DNA of 64,000 nucleotides from Trachythela sp. YZ-2020. Taxonomy: Eukaryota > Cnidaria > Anthozoa > Malacalcyonacea > Clavulariidae. Where the stretch lies: NCBI GenBank assembly GCA_016169945.1, contig JADLSH010000365.1, positions 1,546,501 through 1,610,500 on the forward strand, in the 5' to 3' direction. Position numbers and translations under genes: made by a program. The notes beneath the pieces are model-generated. The model saw only the letters and a program-made list of their open reading frames with translations, did not search any database and was not told the DNA's origin. The stretch's first letter is position 1, and the number at the start of each line of letters is the position of its first letter. Of the stretch, positions 31,743 to 41,599 are shown one piece after another.

Positions 31743-31909
31743 CGCATTGGTTTTTAATCTAATAAATACATCCCTTCCAAGTCGGGACTTTTCGCATGTA
31801 TTAGCTCTAGAATTACTACGGTTATCCAAGTATTAAGAGAGTACAATCAAATAAACGATTTAATGAGCCATTCGCAGTATCACAGTACAAGTGCTTATAC
31901 TTAGACATG
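31743..31909 (-). pseudogene. 18S rRNA 5' fragment (pseudogene)
   Basis: Minus strand: CATGTCTAAGTATAAGCACT, ACTGCGAATGGCTCATTAAA, CTTGGATAACCGTAGTAATT, CTAGAGCTAATACATGCGAA, AAAGTCCCGACTT and GATTAAAAACCAATGCGG, in the order found near the 5' end of eukaryotic SSU rRNA. It has lost a few bases (AAATCGTTTATTTG in place of the usual AAATCAGTTATCGTTTATTTG-type segment) and stops where the conserved GGTTCTGCCCG would follow. It is a truncated copy, not a functional rRNA gene. The antisense frame at 31644-31829 is spurious. Confidence 0.9.
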
Positions 31910-32149
31910 TTACAATATTAGGGTTACAATATTAATATAATATGTATGGTTGTATCCCAATGGGTTTTTTTTTCAATTATTTGGGGTTTCCAGGAATTTG
32001 AGGCTATCTTCTCGTTCCGTTGTGCAGAGAAATATATACTTGGAAAATAGATTTATTAGAACAGGATCGTCCGAAGACATCGCGTGTTGAAGTAATTTCT
32101 GTTTAGTTTCTGTTGTTGTGTTGAGATCAAACAGATTTTTGAGAATGTT

Positions 32150-33325
32150 GTTTAGGGGTTAGCCTTTACTTTTTGGCCATTTTTAGCCACTTTTGGAGTT
32201 TTTGAAAAACTAGCATAAAATAGCCAAAAAGTAAAGGGGTTAGCCTTAACTTTTGGTCAAAAAAATGTTAAGGGGGTTAGCCTTTACTTTTTGACCATTT
32301 TTAGCCACTTTTTGTGTTTTTGAAAAACTAGCAAAAAATGGCCAAAAGGAAAGGGGTTACCTTTACTTTTTGGCCATTTTTAGCCACTTTTTGTGTTTTT
32401 GAAAAACTAGCATAAAATGGCCAAAAAGTAAAGGGGTTAGCCTTAACTTTTGGTCAAAAAAATGTTAAGGGTTTTTTTTTTTTAATTCACTTTATTGGCA
32501 TGACCTAATTTACAGGTATTGCTAAAGTATGAATGCTACAACTAGCACTAAATAAGTAAATAACAAAACATAATAATCTATATAATGTTTCGGAAGACCG
32601 AACAATAATGTTACGACTACTGTGAGTGTAGTTCATAAAGTCTTATAGTATATATATATATATATAGCCTTTACTTTTTGGGCATTTTTAACCACTTTTT
32701 GTGTTTTTGAAAAACTAGCATAAAATGTCCAAAAGGAAAGGGGTTAGCCTTAGCGTTTGGCCGAAAAAATGTCAAGGGGTTAGCCTTTACTTTTTGGCCA
32801 TTTTTAACCACTTTTTGTGTTTTTGAAAAACTAGCATAAAATAGCCAAAAAGGAAAGGGGTTAGCCTTAACGTTTGGTCAAAAAAATGTCAAGGGGTTAG
32901 CCTTTACTTTTTGGCCATTTTTAGCCACTTTTTGTGTTTTTGAAAAACTAGCATAAAATAGCCAAAAAGTAAAGGGGTTAGCCTTAACGTTTGGTCAAAA
33001 AAATGTCAAGGGGTTAGCCTTTACTTTTTGGCCATTTTTAGCCACTTTTTGTGTTTTTGAAAAACTAGCATAAAATAGCCAAAAAGTAAAGGGGTTAGCC
33101 TTAACGTTTGGTCAAAAAAATGTTAAGGGGTTAGCCTTTACTTTTTGGCCATTTTTAGCCACTTTTTGTGTTTTTGAAAAACTAGCATAAAATAGCCAAA
33201 AAGTAAAGGGGTTAGCCCTAACGTTTGGTCAAAAAAATGTTAAGGGGGTTAGCCTTTACTTTTTGGCCATTTTTAACCACTTTTTGTGTTTTTGAAAAAC
33301 TAGCAAAAAATGGCCAAAAGGCATA
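32150..33325. repeat. 117-118 bp R2 satellite array
   Basis: AGCCTTTACTTTTTGGCC starts at 32161, 32279, 32782, 32899, 33016, 33133 and 33251, giving a 117-118 bp period. Each unit contains CTTTACTTTTTGGCCATTTT and its near-complement AAAATAGCCAAAAAGTAAAG, so single units can fold. Dispersed copies are at 3225, 13555, 34205 and 36945. A poly-A-tailed insertion interrupts the array at 32471. Confidence 0.93.
32471..32655 (-). mobile_element. 3' end of a retroposon inserted in the R2 array
   Basis: Minus strand: sequence ending CATGCCAATAAAGTGAATTA followed by an A-run of a dozen. AATAAA just before a poly-A tail is the signature of an L1-type or SINE-like retroposition. About 180 bp is present; its source is unknown. 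A (TA)n run (32646-32667) borders the other side. Confidence 0.65.
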
Positions 33326-33608
33326 TACTGTATTATATAAAAGATGAAATATAAAATACCTATAGCCCAATAGCAAACGACACAACGAAGTCAAAGGAAC
33401 GATAGAAAATTCCAGGTGCGACATCCTTGACAAAAAAAGATAGACTGATTCAGTGAGGTCTGATTGTAGACTCTGCATGTAATCTTTGCACAGGCTACAG
33501 TCTGGCTCAAAGGTGAAAGGCAAATACATGTATTGCGTTACATATATTTGTTGTTACATAATACGTTCCAAACAAGAAAACAAATTCTTCCACGATAATA
33601 ACTATTAC

Positions 33609-33710
33609 CTCCACACTAAGTCCAATGGTGATAAAAGCAGCAAATAGTCCCATGTCAATCATACCGTACAACAACAGTGGACGTCTGCCAGCCGTCCCCA
33701 TCAGATAGAC
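33609..33710 (-). CDS. SLC2/GLUT-like sugar transporter exon
   Basis: Minus strand: TTGTTTTTCAG acceptor, 102-bp exon (34 codons, phase 0 both ends), GTAATAG donor. It reads VYLMGTAGRRPLLLYGMIDM, then GLFAAFITIGLSVE. In class I glucose transporters the matching segment is V-S-L-F..(E)-R-A-G-R-R-x-L-x-L-x-G-x-x-G-M..TIAL, covering the loop after TM8 and the start of TM9, with the GRR motif conserved across the major facilitator superfamily. The expected charged residue before AGRR is replaced by GT, so function is doubtful. No other transporter exon is certain nearby; an exon at 33949 shares strand and phase. Confidence 0.5.
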
Positions 33711-33948
33711 CTGAAAAACAAAGTGTGACATTGGCATTAAACAGAGTAAAATACTAAAGTTGGGTGCATCTGGGCGCATTGCCAGTTACTGAGTTAACAA
33801 GAGACACTGGCAGGTAGTTTTGTTAACCCATTAACGACATTCAGTAACTATCAAAACACTTAATTATTGGCTTCTGCCCTTACACCATGGATTAAACTAT
33901 AAGATATAAAGGCCTATAATGTTTCAAGCGGATAAAAAAATCACATAC

Positions 33949-34038
33949 GTTATTATCGTTCGCTATACATCCCAAGAGAAGTGCGGACATACGATGCAAC
34001 CATTCTGTCCTCCAGATGTTTGTCAGCTTTATGGAGAG
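33949..34038 (-). CDS. Candidate exon, unknown protein
   Basis: Minus strand: AACTTATTTCAG acceptor, 90 bp (30 codons, phase 0), AAC/GTATGTGA donor. It reads LSIKLTNIWRTEWLHRMSAL, then LLGCIANDNN. Both splice sites are good and the phase agrees with the exon at 33609, so one gene could use both. A W..LLLG pattern is seen in glucose transporters, but the match is weak. Confidence 0.35.
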
Positions 34039-34204
34039 CTGAAATAAGTTAATACAGTAAAGAGTCAAACATTGTGAATATTCAAATGTTTCCAGCATTG
34101 TTTCACACACATTACAAGGAACCCTAAGGGAAAGAAGGGTGGACGTTTGCATCATCCTTGCATCATCCTGTTTGCCTGGCGTTAGACAGAGTAAAATACT
34201 GATA

Positions 34205-34565
34205 CTTTTTTAGTTTTTCAAAAGCTAGCCAAAAATGGCCAAAAAGTGAAGGGGTTAGCCTTAACGTTTAGTCGAAAAAATGTTAAGGGGTAAGCCTTTA
34301 CTTTTTGGTCATCTTTAGGCACTTCTTGTGTTTTTGAAAAACTAGCCAAAAGTGCCCAAAAAGTAAAGGGGTTAGCCTTAATTTTGGTTGAATAAATGTT
34401 AAGGGGTTAGGCTTTACTTTCTGGCCATTTTTAGTCACTTTTGGGGTTTTTCAGAAACTTGCAAAAAAATTGCCAAAAAGTAAAGGGGTCAGCCTTAACT
34501 TTTGGTTGAAAAAATGTTAAGGGGTTAGCCTTTACTTTTTGGCCATTTTTGGCTAGTTTTTCAAA
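34205..34565. repeat. Dispersed repeat R2, three diverged units
   Basis: GTTAGCCTTAA, TTTACTTTTTGG and AGCCAAAA.TGCCCAAAAAG phrases recur with the R2 spacing. Separated from the main array by the transporter-like exons. Confidence 0.8.
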
Positions 34566-34679
34566 AACACATGCGACTGAGGCATAATTACAAGGTTATA
34601 CACTCGGTTATAGTAGCGAGTAGCCTACCAGTAGCTTCTGTGATGTCGGTTGCCTAAAACCACCATGAAATGAACAAAA

Positions 34680-35300
34680 GTATTAGTAAGTAAAGTATTC
34701 GTCCTAACTTCCAGATGAAGGGCCTTCGCTCGAAACGTTAAAGTTCTTATGGTATTTTTCAGGTGGTTTTACACAACAGTCAACCGCTGAATCTTTGTTA
34801 CACTCTACCCTCACTGGCACCGTACGTAAAAGTATTAGTACTTTATTTACAGAATGTGCATTCCTTTCTGCTTTACTTGAGAAGGAATATCCATAAAAAT
34901 AGAATTTGTTTTATGCAGAGAGATGCTGGCCCTTTCAATCGCCCCCCCCCCTCCCTTTGGGCTAGAGACTTGTCACAGTGGGTATTAAGTAGCTATCAAG
35001 TATTCACAACCTTATACTTACCACAACATCATAGTGCAAGTGTCTCATTTTAAAGGCTTCAACGACTTGCACAGCATTATACAGACACTGTTCTGCTATG
35101 GTCGGATGAAGAAACAGATTTTGCAGATGACTATTAACCTGTAAATGCAAAAAAATACTTATTCTGGATAGCTCCATCAGTTCTTAACTGGTCTTCCTAC
35201 TTCCTAGAGGTTGAGTAAGGATGCCCTTTATTTGTCCAGTGTTATTGAAGGAGGAAACCAGAATACAGCGGAAACTTTTCTTCTCCTGACACATGTGCAT
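34680..35300. repeat. Segmental duplicate of 37500-37960
   Basis: ATGAAATGAACAAAAGTATT, TTATGCAGAGAG, TCCCTTTGGGCTAG, the CH-like exon and AGGATGCCCTTTATTTGT occur in the same order in both segments. A further piece (35270-35350 and 35590-35640) recurs at 38570-38740. The open frame at 34763-35053 and its homologue at 37542-37739 are antisense to the exon and not genes. Confidence 0.85.
35022..35138 (-). CDS. Calponin-homology-like exon, second of two
   Basis: Minus strand: TTGCATTTACAG acceptor, 117 bp (39 open codons), GTG/GTAAGT donor. It reads VNSHLQNLFLHPTIAEQCLY, then NAVQVVEAFKMRHLHYDVV. It joins in phase to the exon at 35457. Together they give DFMDGLLLAAAVLAAHCP..P..AEQCLYNAVQVVEAF, the DG-LLL-A-(I/L)..P..QC..N pattern of a calponin-homology domain. 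My best match from memory is the CH segment of ciliary proteins such as CFAP47; that name is tentative. A frameshifted duplicate is at 37708-37826. Confidence 0.5.
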
Positions 35301-35456
35301 GAGTGGATTCACGAAAAAAAATATGCGACCATTTTTGGATCGGTTTTACAAAGGCATATGTTGTTATATCATTCACTTGAGTACATCGATCAGGAAGAGA
35401 AGAATCGCAGACAGTGTGAATCAGGCTTAAAACAAACGAAGATAAAGTTGGCTTAC

Positions 35457-35556
35457 CAGGAAAGGACAATGAGCAGCAAGTACTGCAGCAGCCAATAGCA
35501 GACCATCCATAAAGTCTAGGTCAAAAATTACTTCCAGCAAGGTGATGGTAATGATT
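35457..35556 (-). CDS. Calponin-homology-like exon, first of two
   Basis: Minus strand: TTTTATCTTGCAG acceptor, 100 bp (1 + 33 codons), CTG/GTAAGC donor. It reads IITITLLEVIFDLDFMDGLL, then LAAAVLAAHCPFL. Strong splice sites and an uninterrupted frame. The coding strand is opposite to the spurious frame at 35211-35498. An 80-87 bp tandem repeat lies immediately upstream in the intron. Confidence 0.5.
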
Positions 35557-35599
35557 CTGCAAGATAAAAGTACTGGGTTTAAACTTCACTATCGTCTAT

Positions 35600-36335
35600 C
35601 CAATATAAATAAAGTTAGTTTAGACATAGTGTTCTACAATAAGCTGTTGTCACAGTGGTTGGTGTCAGAACTACTAAAAAAGATATCTCAAATGTGGTGG
35701 TCCAGTGTACATGTAGGTAGTATTCTTCAATAAGCTGTTGTGGTTTGTGTCTGAACTACCTGAAAAAATATATCTCAAACGTGGTGGTCCAGTGTAGGTA
35801 GTATTCTACAATATAAAGCTATCATGATTTGTGTCTGAACTACTTGAAAAAGATATCTCAAACGTGGTGGTCCAGTGTAGGTAGTATTCTTCAATAAGCT
35901 GTTGTGGTTTGTGTCTGAATTACCTGAAAAAATATTTCTCAAACGTGGTGGTCCAGTGTAGGTAGTATTCTACAATAAGCTGTCGTGATTTGTGTCTGAG
36001 TGAACTACCTGAAAAAGATATCTCAATTGTGGTGGTCCAGTGTAGGTAGTATTCTTCAATAAGCTGCTGTGGTTTGAGTCTGAACTATCTGAAAAAGATA
36101 TCTCAAACGTGGTGGTCCAGTGTAGGTAGTATTCTACAATAAGCTGTCATGGTTTGTGTCTGAACTGCCTGAAAAAGATATCTCAATTGTTGTGGTCCAG
36201 TGTAGGTAGTATTCTACAATAAGCTGCCGTGGTTTGTGTCTGAACTACCTGAAAAAGATATCTCAAACGTGGTGGTCCAGTGTATGTAGTATTCTTCAAT
36301 AAGCTGCTGTGGTTTGTGTCTGAACTATCTGAAAA
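35600..36335. repeat. 80-87 bp tandem repeat, about nine units
   Basis: GGTGGTCCAGTGTA-type landmarks occur at 35696, 35783, 35866, 35946, 36031, 36111, 36191 and 36271. Units contain GTAGTATTCT(A/T)CAATAAGCT, TTTGTGTCTGAACTACC and AAAAAGATATCTCAAACG. It is entirely intronic if the exons at 35457 and 36381 belong to one gene. Confidence 0.92.
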
Positions 36336-36380
36336 TGATTAAAACAATTTAAGACACAGACACACTCATTCAACACTCAC

Positions 36381-36605
36381 CTGTCTGACAGGTTTTTACA
36401 TCCTCTTGAATTTCACTCAGTTTCTTAATGGAATGCCTCAATTTCTTGTTCTGAGACTCCAACATGGCAATACGGATATTATTTGACGTTATTTGTTACT
36501 CCATTTCATGGACCAACACCACCAAAGATATCTGTAATCGTTTCATGAACATCGCCAATACCTATTGCCAAACTTTCCAGATTGCCAAAGTGCCAAGTAA
36601 TTTAT
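36381..36605 (-). pseudogene. Coiled-coil-like coding stretch with a frame break
   Basis: Minus strand: HFGNLESLAIGIGDVHETIT and DIFGGVG, then (after a stop and frame change near 36495) NIRIAMLESQNKKLRHSIKK and LSEIQEDVKTCQT up to a GTGAGTG donor at 36380. The second part has heptad-like leucine and lysine/glutamate content. The phase does not join the exon at 35556 without a missing exon. The protein is unrecognised. Confidence 0.4.
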
Positions 36606-36869
36606 ACTGTAATGGGCCAAAGAATAATAAATAATGATAACCATTCTTGCTTGTACTAAAGTGTTTGGGTTGTTTCACAGGCGGCCCAATCTTGGGTAGA
36701 GTTGTATTTATAGTATACTATATAAAGATTGTATTATGGTAAAAATATGTGATGAAAATATATATTTTAAATAAAATTTACTTGCCTAACTTGTTGTTTG
36801 TGTTCTCCTTTTATCCCTACTTTGTTGAGCTATGAATTCATCGAAAGTTTTTGCTTGATGCCTGCGGGC

Positions 36870-37320
36870 ATCACTTGAAAAGCATTGTTTTGATGAAAGA
36901 AAGAGGTTTTGGCCTTTTTCAAACGTTTGGAGGTAGTTTGGAAGGGTTAAGACTTACTTTTTGGCCATTTTAACCACTTTCTTAATAACTGAAGAATGTA
37001 AAGGGCCTTAAGGTTTTGGTCAAAAATCGCCACTTTTTCAAAAACCAAAAAAAAGGCGAAATCAGCGCAAAAAGTAAAGGGGTTCCTTAAGAAAACGTTA
37101 AGAGGTTAGCCTGAGTAATGCAAAATGTTAGCCTTAACCATTTGGTCAAAAACCGCCACTTTTTCAAAAACCAAAACTTTGGCAAAATCTGCCCAAAACG
37201 TAAAGGGGTTAGCCTTAACAAAATGTTAAGGACTTAGTTTTTGAAAAACTAGCCAAAATTTCCCAAAAAGTAAAGGGTTTAGCCAACTAGCCTTTAGTTT
37301 TGGCCGAAAAATCTTGCAGG
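36870..37320. repeat. R1 (minus) followed by diverged R2 units
   Basis: 36870-36945 is the complement of R1 (CATTGTTTTGATGAAAGAAA). 36945-37320 carries CTTACTTTTTGGCCATTTTA, AAAGTAAAGGGGTT and GCCACTTTTTCAAAAACC, an R2 variant. Confidence 0.75.
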
Positions 37321-37499
37321 AATGGATCCGCAGTATAGGACTAGTATGGTACTTACATGCATGGTGATAGTAGCGTGTAGACTGCCAGTGAAATCAACGG
37401 TGGTACGATGGATATAATGGGGGGAATGCTGATATAGATGGAGACATAGGAGTAGAATAGATACTGGGTTAGCTTCTGTGATGTTGGTTGCCTAAAACC

Positions 37500-37960
37500 A
37501 CGATGAAATGAACAAAAGTATTAGTACTTTATTTATAGAATGTGCATTCCTTTCTGCTTTACTTGACAAGGAATATCCATAAAAACAGAATTTGTTTTAT
37601 GCAGAGAGGAGATGGTGGCCCTTCCAATCCTCCCCCTTCCCTTTGGGCTAGGGGCCTGTCACAGCGGGTTTTAAGTAACTACCAAGTATTCACAACCTTG
37701 TACTTACCACAACATCATAGTCCAAGGGTATCATTTTAAAAGCTTTAGCGACTTGCACAGCATTATGCAGAGTCACTGTTCTGCTGTGGTCAGATGAAGA
37801 AACATATTTCGCAGATGACTATTAACCTGTAAATGCAAAATATGCTTATTCTGGATAGCTCCATCAGTTCTTAACTGCTCTTCCTAGAGGTCGAGTAAGG
37901 ATGCCCTTTATTTGTGCAGTGTTATTGAAGGAGGAAACCAGAACACTGGGAAAACTTGTG
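37500..37960. repeat. Segmental duplicate of 34680-35300
   Basis: Same order of landmarks as 34680-35300, ending at GTGTTATTGAAGGAGGAAAC. Divergence is moderate, with indels. The copied exon inside is broken. Confidence 0.85.
37708..37826 (-). pseudogene. Frameshifted duplicate of the CH-like exon
   Basis: Minus strand: GTAAGT donor and TTTACAG acceptor are kept, but the exon is 119 bp rather than 117 and the frame meets TGA after GCAGAACAG. Otherwise it follows the exon at 35022-35138. Confidence 0.75.
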
Positions 37961-38091
37961 GTGTTTGGTACGGAGTCAAACTGGAAGCACTCCTGTGATT
38001 TATGACAAATGTAAAATCATAATCAGACAATTGTACACTGCAGGAATCAATCATAAAAGTGAAAAGCACAATACATGAAATAACTAACCAC

Positions 38092-38464
38092 CAGGGGTCA
38101 TCCTAAGAAAAATTTAGAACTGCCCATTTTGGCGGCGGAACAGGCAATGGGACGCGAATTCCCTCGCGTGGGAGGGGGAAGCTGGCTAGCCTGGCTTCAA
38201 GCAATGTCACACTGTTATCCCAAAGATAGAAATTTTTAGGAATTTGTTCAAATGTAAAAAGTATTTGAAAGTATATATGATCATAATGACCAATTCAAAC
38301 AATATATTAAATATTGAATGTTTAGACATTTTTCGGGTTTGCGAATTCAACATGTTCTCTCCAAAACTCAATTTTTAGAACTGCCCATTTTAGGTTTTAG
38401 AACTACCCATTTTACAATTAGAACTGCCCATTTTGGAAAATGGAAGGCCTTATGATGACCCCTG
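38092..38464. mobile_element. hAT-like MITE with perfect 8-bp target duplication
   Basis: Ends CAGGGGTCATCCTAAG and the inverted CTTATGATGACCCCTG; CTAACCAC flanks both sides (38084-38091 and 38465-38472). The interior repeats TTAGAACTGCCCATTTT four times near the ends. No coding content. Confidence 0.93.
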
Positions 38465-38749
38465 CTAACCACAGTGTCACAGACACCCTTGATAGGGTAG
38501 TTCTCATCCAACAAACTAACTACGTCTGTCTCGGAGGACTAAATTTAAACCTGGTTCACACTAGCTAGTAATTTTTTGGCGATTTTTCTCCTCCTGACAC
38601 ATGCGAATTTGCGAATAAGTGGATCCACGAACAAAAAATATGCGACCATTTTTGGATCGGTTTTACAAATTAAAGTAACCAATATAAATGTCAGCTAACC
38701 AATATAAATAAAGTTAGTTTAGTTTAGATATAGTATTCTACTAAGAACT

Positions 38750-39880
38750 TTCGACCTCGATGTTTAAAATAGAAATTTATATAATTTCGGACGTTTTGAA
38801 TATACTGTAGTTACAGAATTAGGGTATTATAGGATTGTAATGAGAGTACAGAAATCGCCGTCTTTATTAGTTGACATCAGATCATATAGACTGACATAGT
38901 AAAATCCATGCACCAATCACTTAAGTTTAATCAGTTGGATAAGAAAAGTTCTCCAGAAATTTTTAGACTTAAATTTTGATCAAAATTAGCAGAAACCAAC
39001 ATCGAAAATACAATTCCGTCAATTCCCACTGGCGCTGTTATAGTGTAAAATATCAGCTTAAACAGCTATAAATTTCTCAAAAGAGTCAGGATTATTTGAA
39101 GTTTGAACGTGCATAGACATCTGATTCTGTAGCTAAATTGCTAGAGTGTGTCAGTTCGTTTCTAAATTCCCAACTAAATTCCCGGGTCATGAACTTTAGT
39201 CACAAGATTTGCACAATGTCGCAATTTTTATGTAATTGAATATGTATGAATGATGAGATTATGTAACTTTATGTTATGATTGTATTCAACTCAAACTGAA
39301 ATTACACACAGACATTTTATTACAAAGATTTTGCTTGTTCTTCCAAACAACTGTTCATTCTTTGATCAAAAAGAGCCTCAAGGACGGTGTTTCAAAGTTT
39401 AACGATGTAAATAAACGACAAAAACGAAGTAAAGCCAAGGTAAGACGAAATGAAATTATATATACAAGGAAAGTTTAAATAGGCATATCGAAACGACAGC
39501 AGCGCTTTAACGTCGACTATTAACCACACAATGTATTTCTGAAGAGACCACAAAAAATAGTCAATAGTTATTTAGAAGTTTTGCAAGATTTTTACTTTAA
39601 AACGTCATCTTGAGTTTTTGAGCTGATTTTGTTCCGATAATCCACAGATTATATGCTTGCCGTTTAATACATATTTGTTGATGCAGAACGGCTGTACATA
39701 GACATATTGCTGTCTCAGTCATAAATTTTAGAAAGTTTAAAACGATATCCAACATCTTTTCTCTAATGATATATTTCTCAAGATGCTGATTTTTAAGAAA
39801 TACATGGTCATGGATGCAATCGCCTTTGACCACAAGAAATTGATTCAACATTGATCATTGTAGTCCTGTTGTAAACAAAT
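38750..39880 (+). promoter_or_regulatory. Upstream block duplicated with each RING-Kelch gene
   Basis: Much of this block recurs upstream of the second gene (54583-55156) and as an orphan at 57820-58600. Conserved phrases include CACAATGTCGCAATTTTTAT, TTATGTTATGATTGTATTC, CAAGGACGGTGTTTC and GTAAAGCCAAGGTAAGACGA. The 270 bp before the ATG (from ACCACACAATGTATTTCTG) are nearly identical in the two genes and contain no intron signal that I trust. Conservation by duplication does not prove promoter function. The minus-strand frame at 39597-39851 is within it and is broken in the second copy. Confidence 0.45.
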
Positions 39881-41599
39881 ATGGCGTCATACGACACTGG
39901 TTATGAAGATGAACGATTTCAACATCCCGTTGGCCACACTTTGCATTGTAGCATTTGTATGAATGTTTTGAAGGATCCCGTCATGTGTCGACAAAATGAG
40001 CATTTGTTTTGTCGATCTTGTATCACGCCACATCTCATGAACTTTCAAACATGCCCTTCGTGTATGGAAGCACTCACTGTCGACACGTTACGCCAGGCAC
40101 CGCGGACCGTAACGAACTTACTGTCTGAATTAAATATTCGATGTGAATTCTTCGATCGTGGTTGTGGAAAGTTTATTGAGCTGGGAAATCTTGAAAGGCA
40201 TGTTACGGACTGTGGATTCGCCCCAGCAGTCTGCTCTAACGAAGGATGTGAACTTGAAGTCAATAGACATGATTTGCTTCACCACGAAACAGTCGTGTGT
40301 GAACAACGCAGAGTTAAATGCCACAGTTGCAACGAGATCAGCCAAGAGATGGATACAGTGAAAGTTAATTTGGCAGCAATTAATGTAAAGTTAGATAGAA
40401 ATGAGAAAAATGTCGAGAGAATTGAGAAACAGATGGACAGAAATCAGAAGATTGTCAAAGTAGATGTTGGAAATGTGGTTGCAAAAGTTGAACTGGTTCA
40501 AGAACAACTCAACAAGCAGGAACAACAACTCAACAAGCAAGAAGAATGCAATAGTCAGCTTAAAGCGAACAATGTTGAAACGAAGAGAAGTTTAAATGAA
40601 ATAACGAAACAACTGGAAAGAATGGCACAGCAAGCATCGCACGAAGTTCAGGACGAACAAGAACATATGAAGAAAGGCATTGCAGAAGCTGATTACATAG
40701 AAATAGAGCCGAAGGTCGTTGTTGCTGGAGGCAGGAATGGTGGAGGAAAACTAAATTCTGTGGAAATGTTCAGTCTATCAAATGGAAGATGGACAGTACT
40801 AAAGCCAATGAAGGAAAGTCGTTATGATGCCGCTTCAGTTGTTCACAACAATCAAATTTTCGTCAATGGAGGCTATGGCAACAGTGGAGGATTAAAGTCA
40901 ATCGAAAAATTATCAATGAACGCTGTTCAAGTTGACCAGTCCGTAACTTGGGAAGACATTCCTGCTGAGTTACCTAGACCGTTGTGCAGACACTGTAGCG
41001 CTATATATAATGGACGGTTGATAGTGATTGGAGGTTTTGATAGTACAACATATTCCGATAGTATTGCTGAGATTTCCCTTGTTCCACTTTATACCAGTAA
41101 ACTGTTGGCTACCATGCCACAGGCAAGAATTTATCATGGTGTTGCAATGTTTGGTGATTCTGGGATCGTGATTCTGGGAGGTAGGTTACAATGGAGTTGT
41201 AGTACAACTCAGAAAACTGTTTTGTTGTATGATATTACTAAGAATGAATGTAAGCAGTTAGCAACCCTCCCCTACCCAGTGTCTGAAATGGCCACAGTCA
41301 AGTGGGGTGATGACAATGTCATCTTAATGGGAGGTGCTGACAGTGACGGTAAAACATTGAACAAAGTTTTAATGTACAACATCAAGAGCCAGAAGAGTCA
41401 CATGTTACCAGACATGAAGTATAAGAGGAGAGGATGTGTGGCTGCAGTTGTCAGAGACACTGTGATTGTCATGGGAGGCATGGATGAAAGAGGAAATTAC
41501 TTAAAGTCAGTTGAATGTTTTAGATTTGCTTGTTACACCTGGCAGGAACTTCCAGAAATGCATGAAGCGAGATTCTGGTCTACTGCAGTTGTATGTTAA
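39881..41599 (+). CDS. RING/TRAF-zinc-finger/coiled-coil/Kelch protein, paralogue 1
   Basis: Intronless, 572 residues, ATG in context AAATATGGCG. The RING finger spans residues 23-61 (C23, C26, C36, H41, C44, C47, C58, C61; HCSICMNVLKDPVMC). TRAF-type zinc fingers follow at about 88-150 (C88/C95/H107/C111, C118/C123/H130/C140, with C147 and C150). A coiled coil at about 155-255 includes two QLNKQEQ heptads. Six Kelch blades run from about 280 to the end (VVVAGG, IFVNGG, LIVIGG, IVILGG, VILMGG, VIVMGG). RING and TRAF fingers suggest a ubiquitin E3 ligase; the propeller would bind the substrate. The N-terminal part resembles NRDP1/TRAF proteins, and the fusion to Kelch is not a standard human architecture. 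Intact, with no frameshift. Confidence 0.93.
   Translation: MASYDTGYEDERFQHPVGHTLHCSICMNVLKDPVMCRQNEHLFCRSCITPHLMNFQTCPSCMEALTVDTLRQAPRTVTNLLSELNIRCEFFDRGCGKFIELGNLERHVTDCGFAPAVCSNEGCELEVNRHDLLHHETVVCEQRRVKCHSCNEISQEMDTVKVNLAAINVKLDRNEKNVERIEKQMDRNQKIVKVDVGNVVAKVELVQEQLNKQEQQLNKQEECNSQLKANNVETKRSLNEITKQLERMAQQASHEVQDEQEHMKKGIAEADYIEIEPKVVVAGGRNGGGKLNSVEMFSLSNGRWTVLKPMKESRYDAASVVHNNQIFVNGGYGNSGGLKSIEKLSMNAVQVDQSVTWEDIPAELPRPLCRHCSAIYNGRLIVIGGFDSTTYSDSIAEISLVPLYTSKLLATMPQARIYHGVAMFGDSGIVILGGRLQWSCSTTQKTVLLYDITKNECKQLATLPYPVSEMATVKWGDDNVILMGGADSDGKTLNKVLMYNIKSQKSHMLPDMKYKRRGCVAAVVRDTVIVMGGMDERGNYLKSVECFRFACYTWQELPEMHEARFWSTAVVC

Noticed and set aside
31644..31829. Minus-strand 61-residue frame
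   Set aside because: It is the translation of an 18S rRNA fragment.
33218..33529. 103-residue minus-strand frame next to the R2 array
   Set aside because: It extends into satell ite-derived sequence at its C-terminus and has no clear domain.
34763..35053. Plus-strand frame repeated at 37542-37739
   Set aside because: It lies antisense to the CH-like exon in duplicated DNA and changes frame between copies.
39597..39851. Minus-strand 84-residue frame upstream of the first RING-Kelch gene
   Set aside because: The homologous DNA at 54.9 kb has deletions that break the frame, so it is not conserved as protein.
40045..40361. Overlapping frames in both strands within the RING-Kelch genes
   Set aside because: They are conserved in both paralogues only because the RING/TRAF coding DNA is; no independent evidence.
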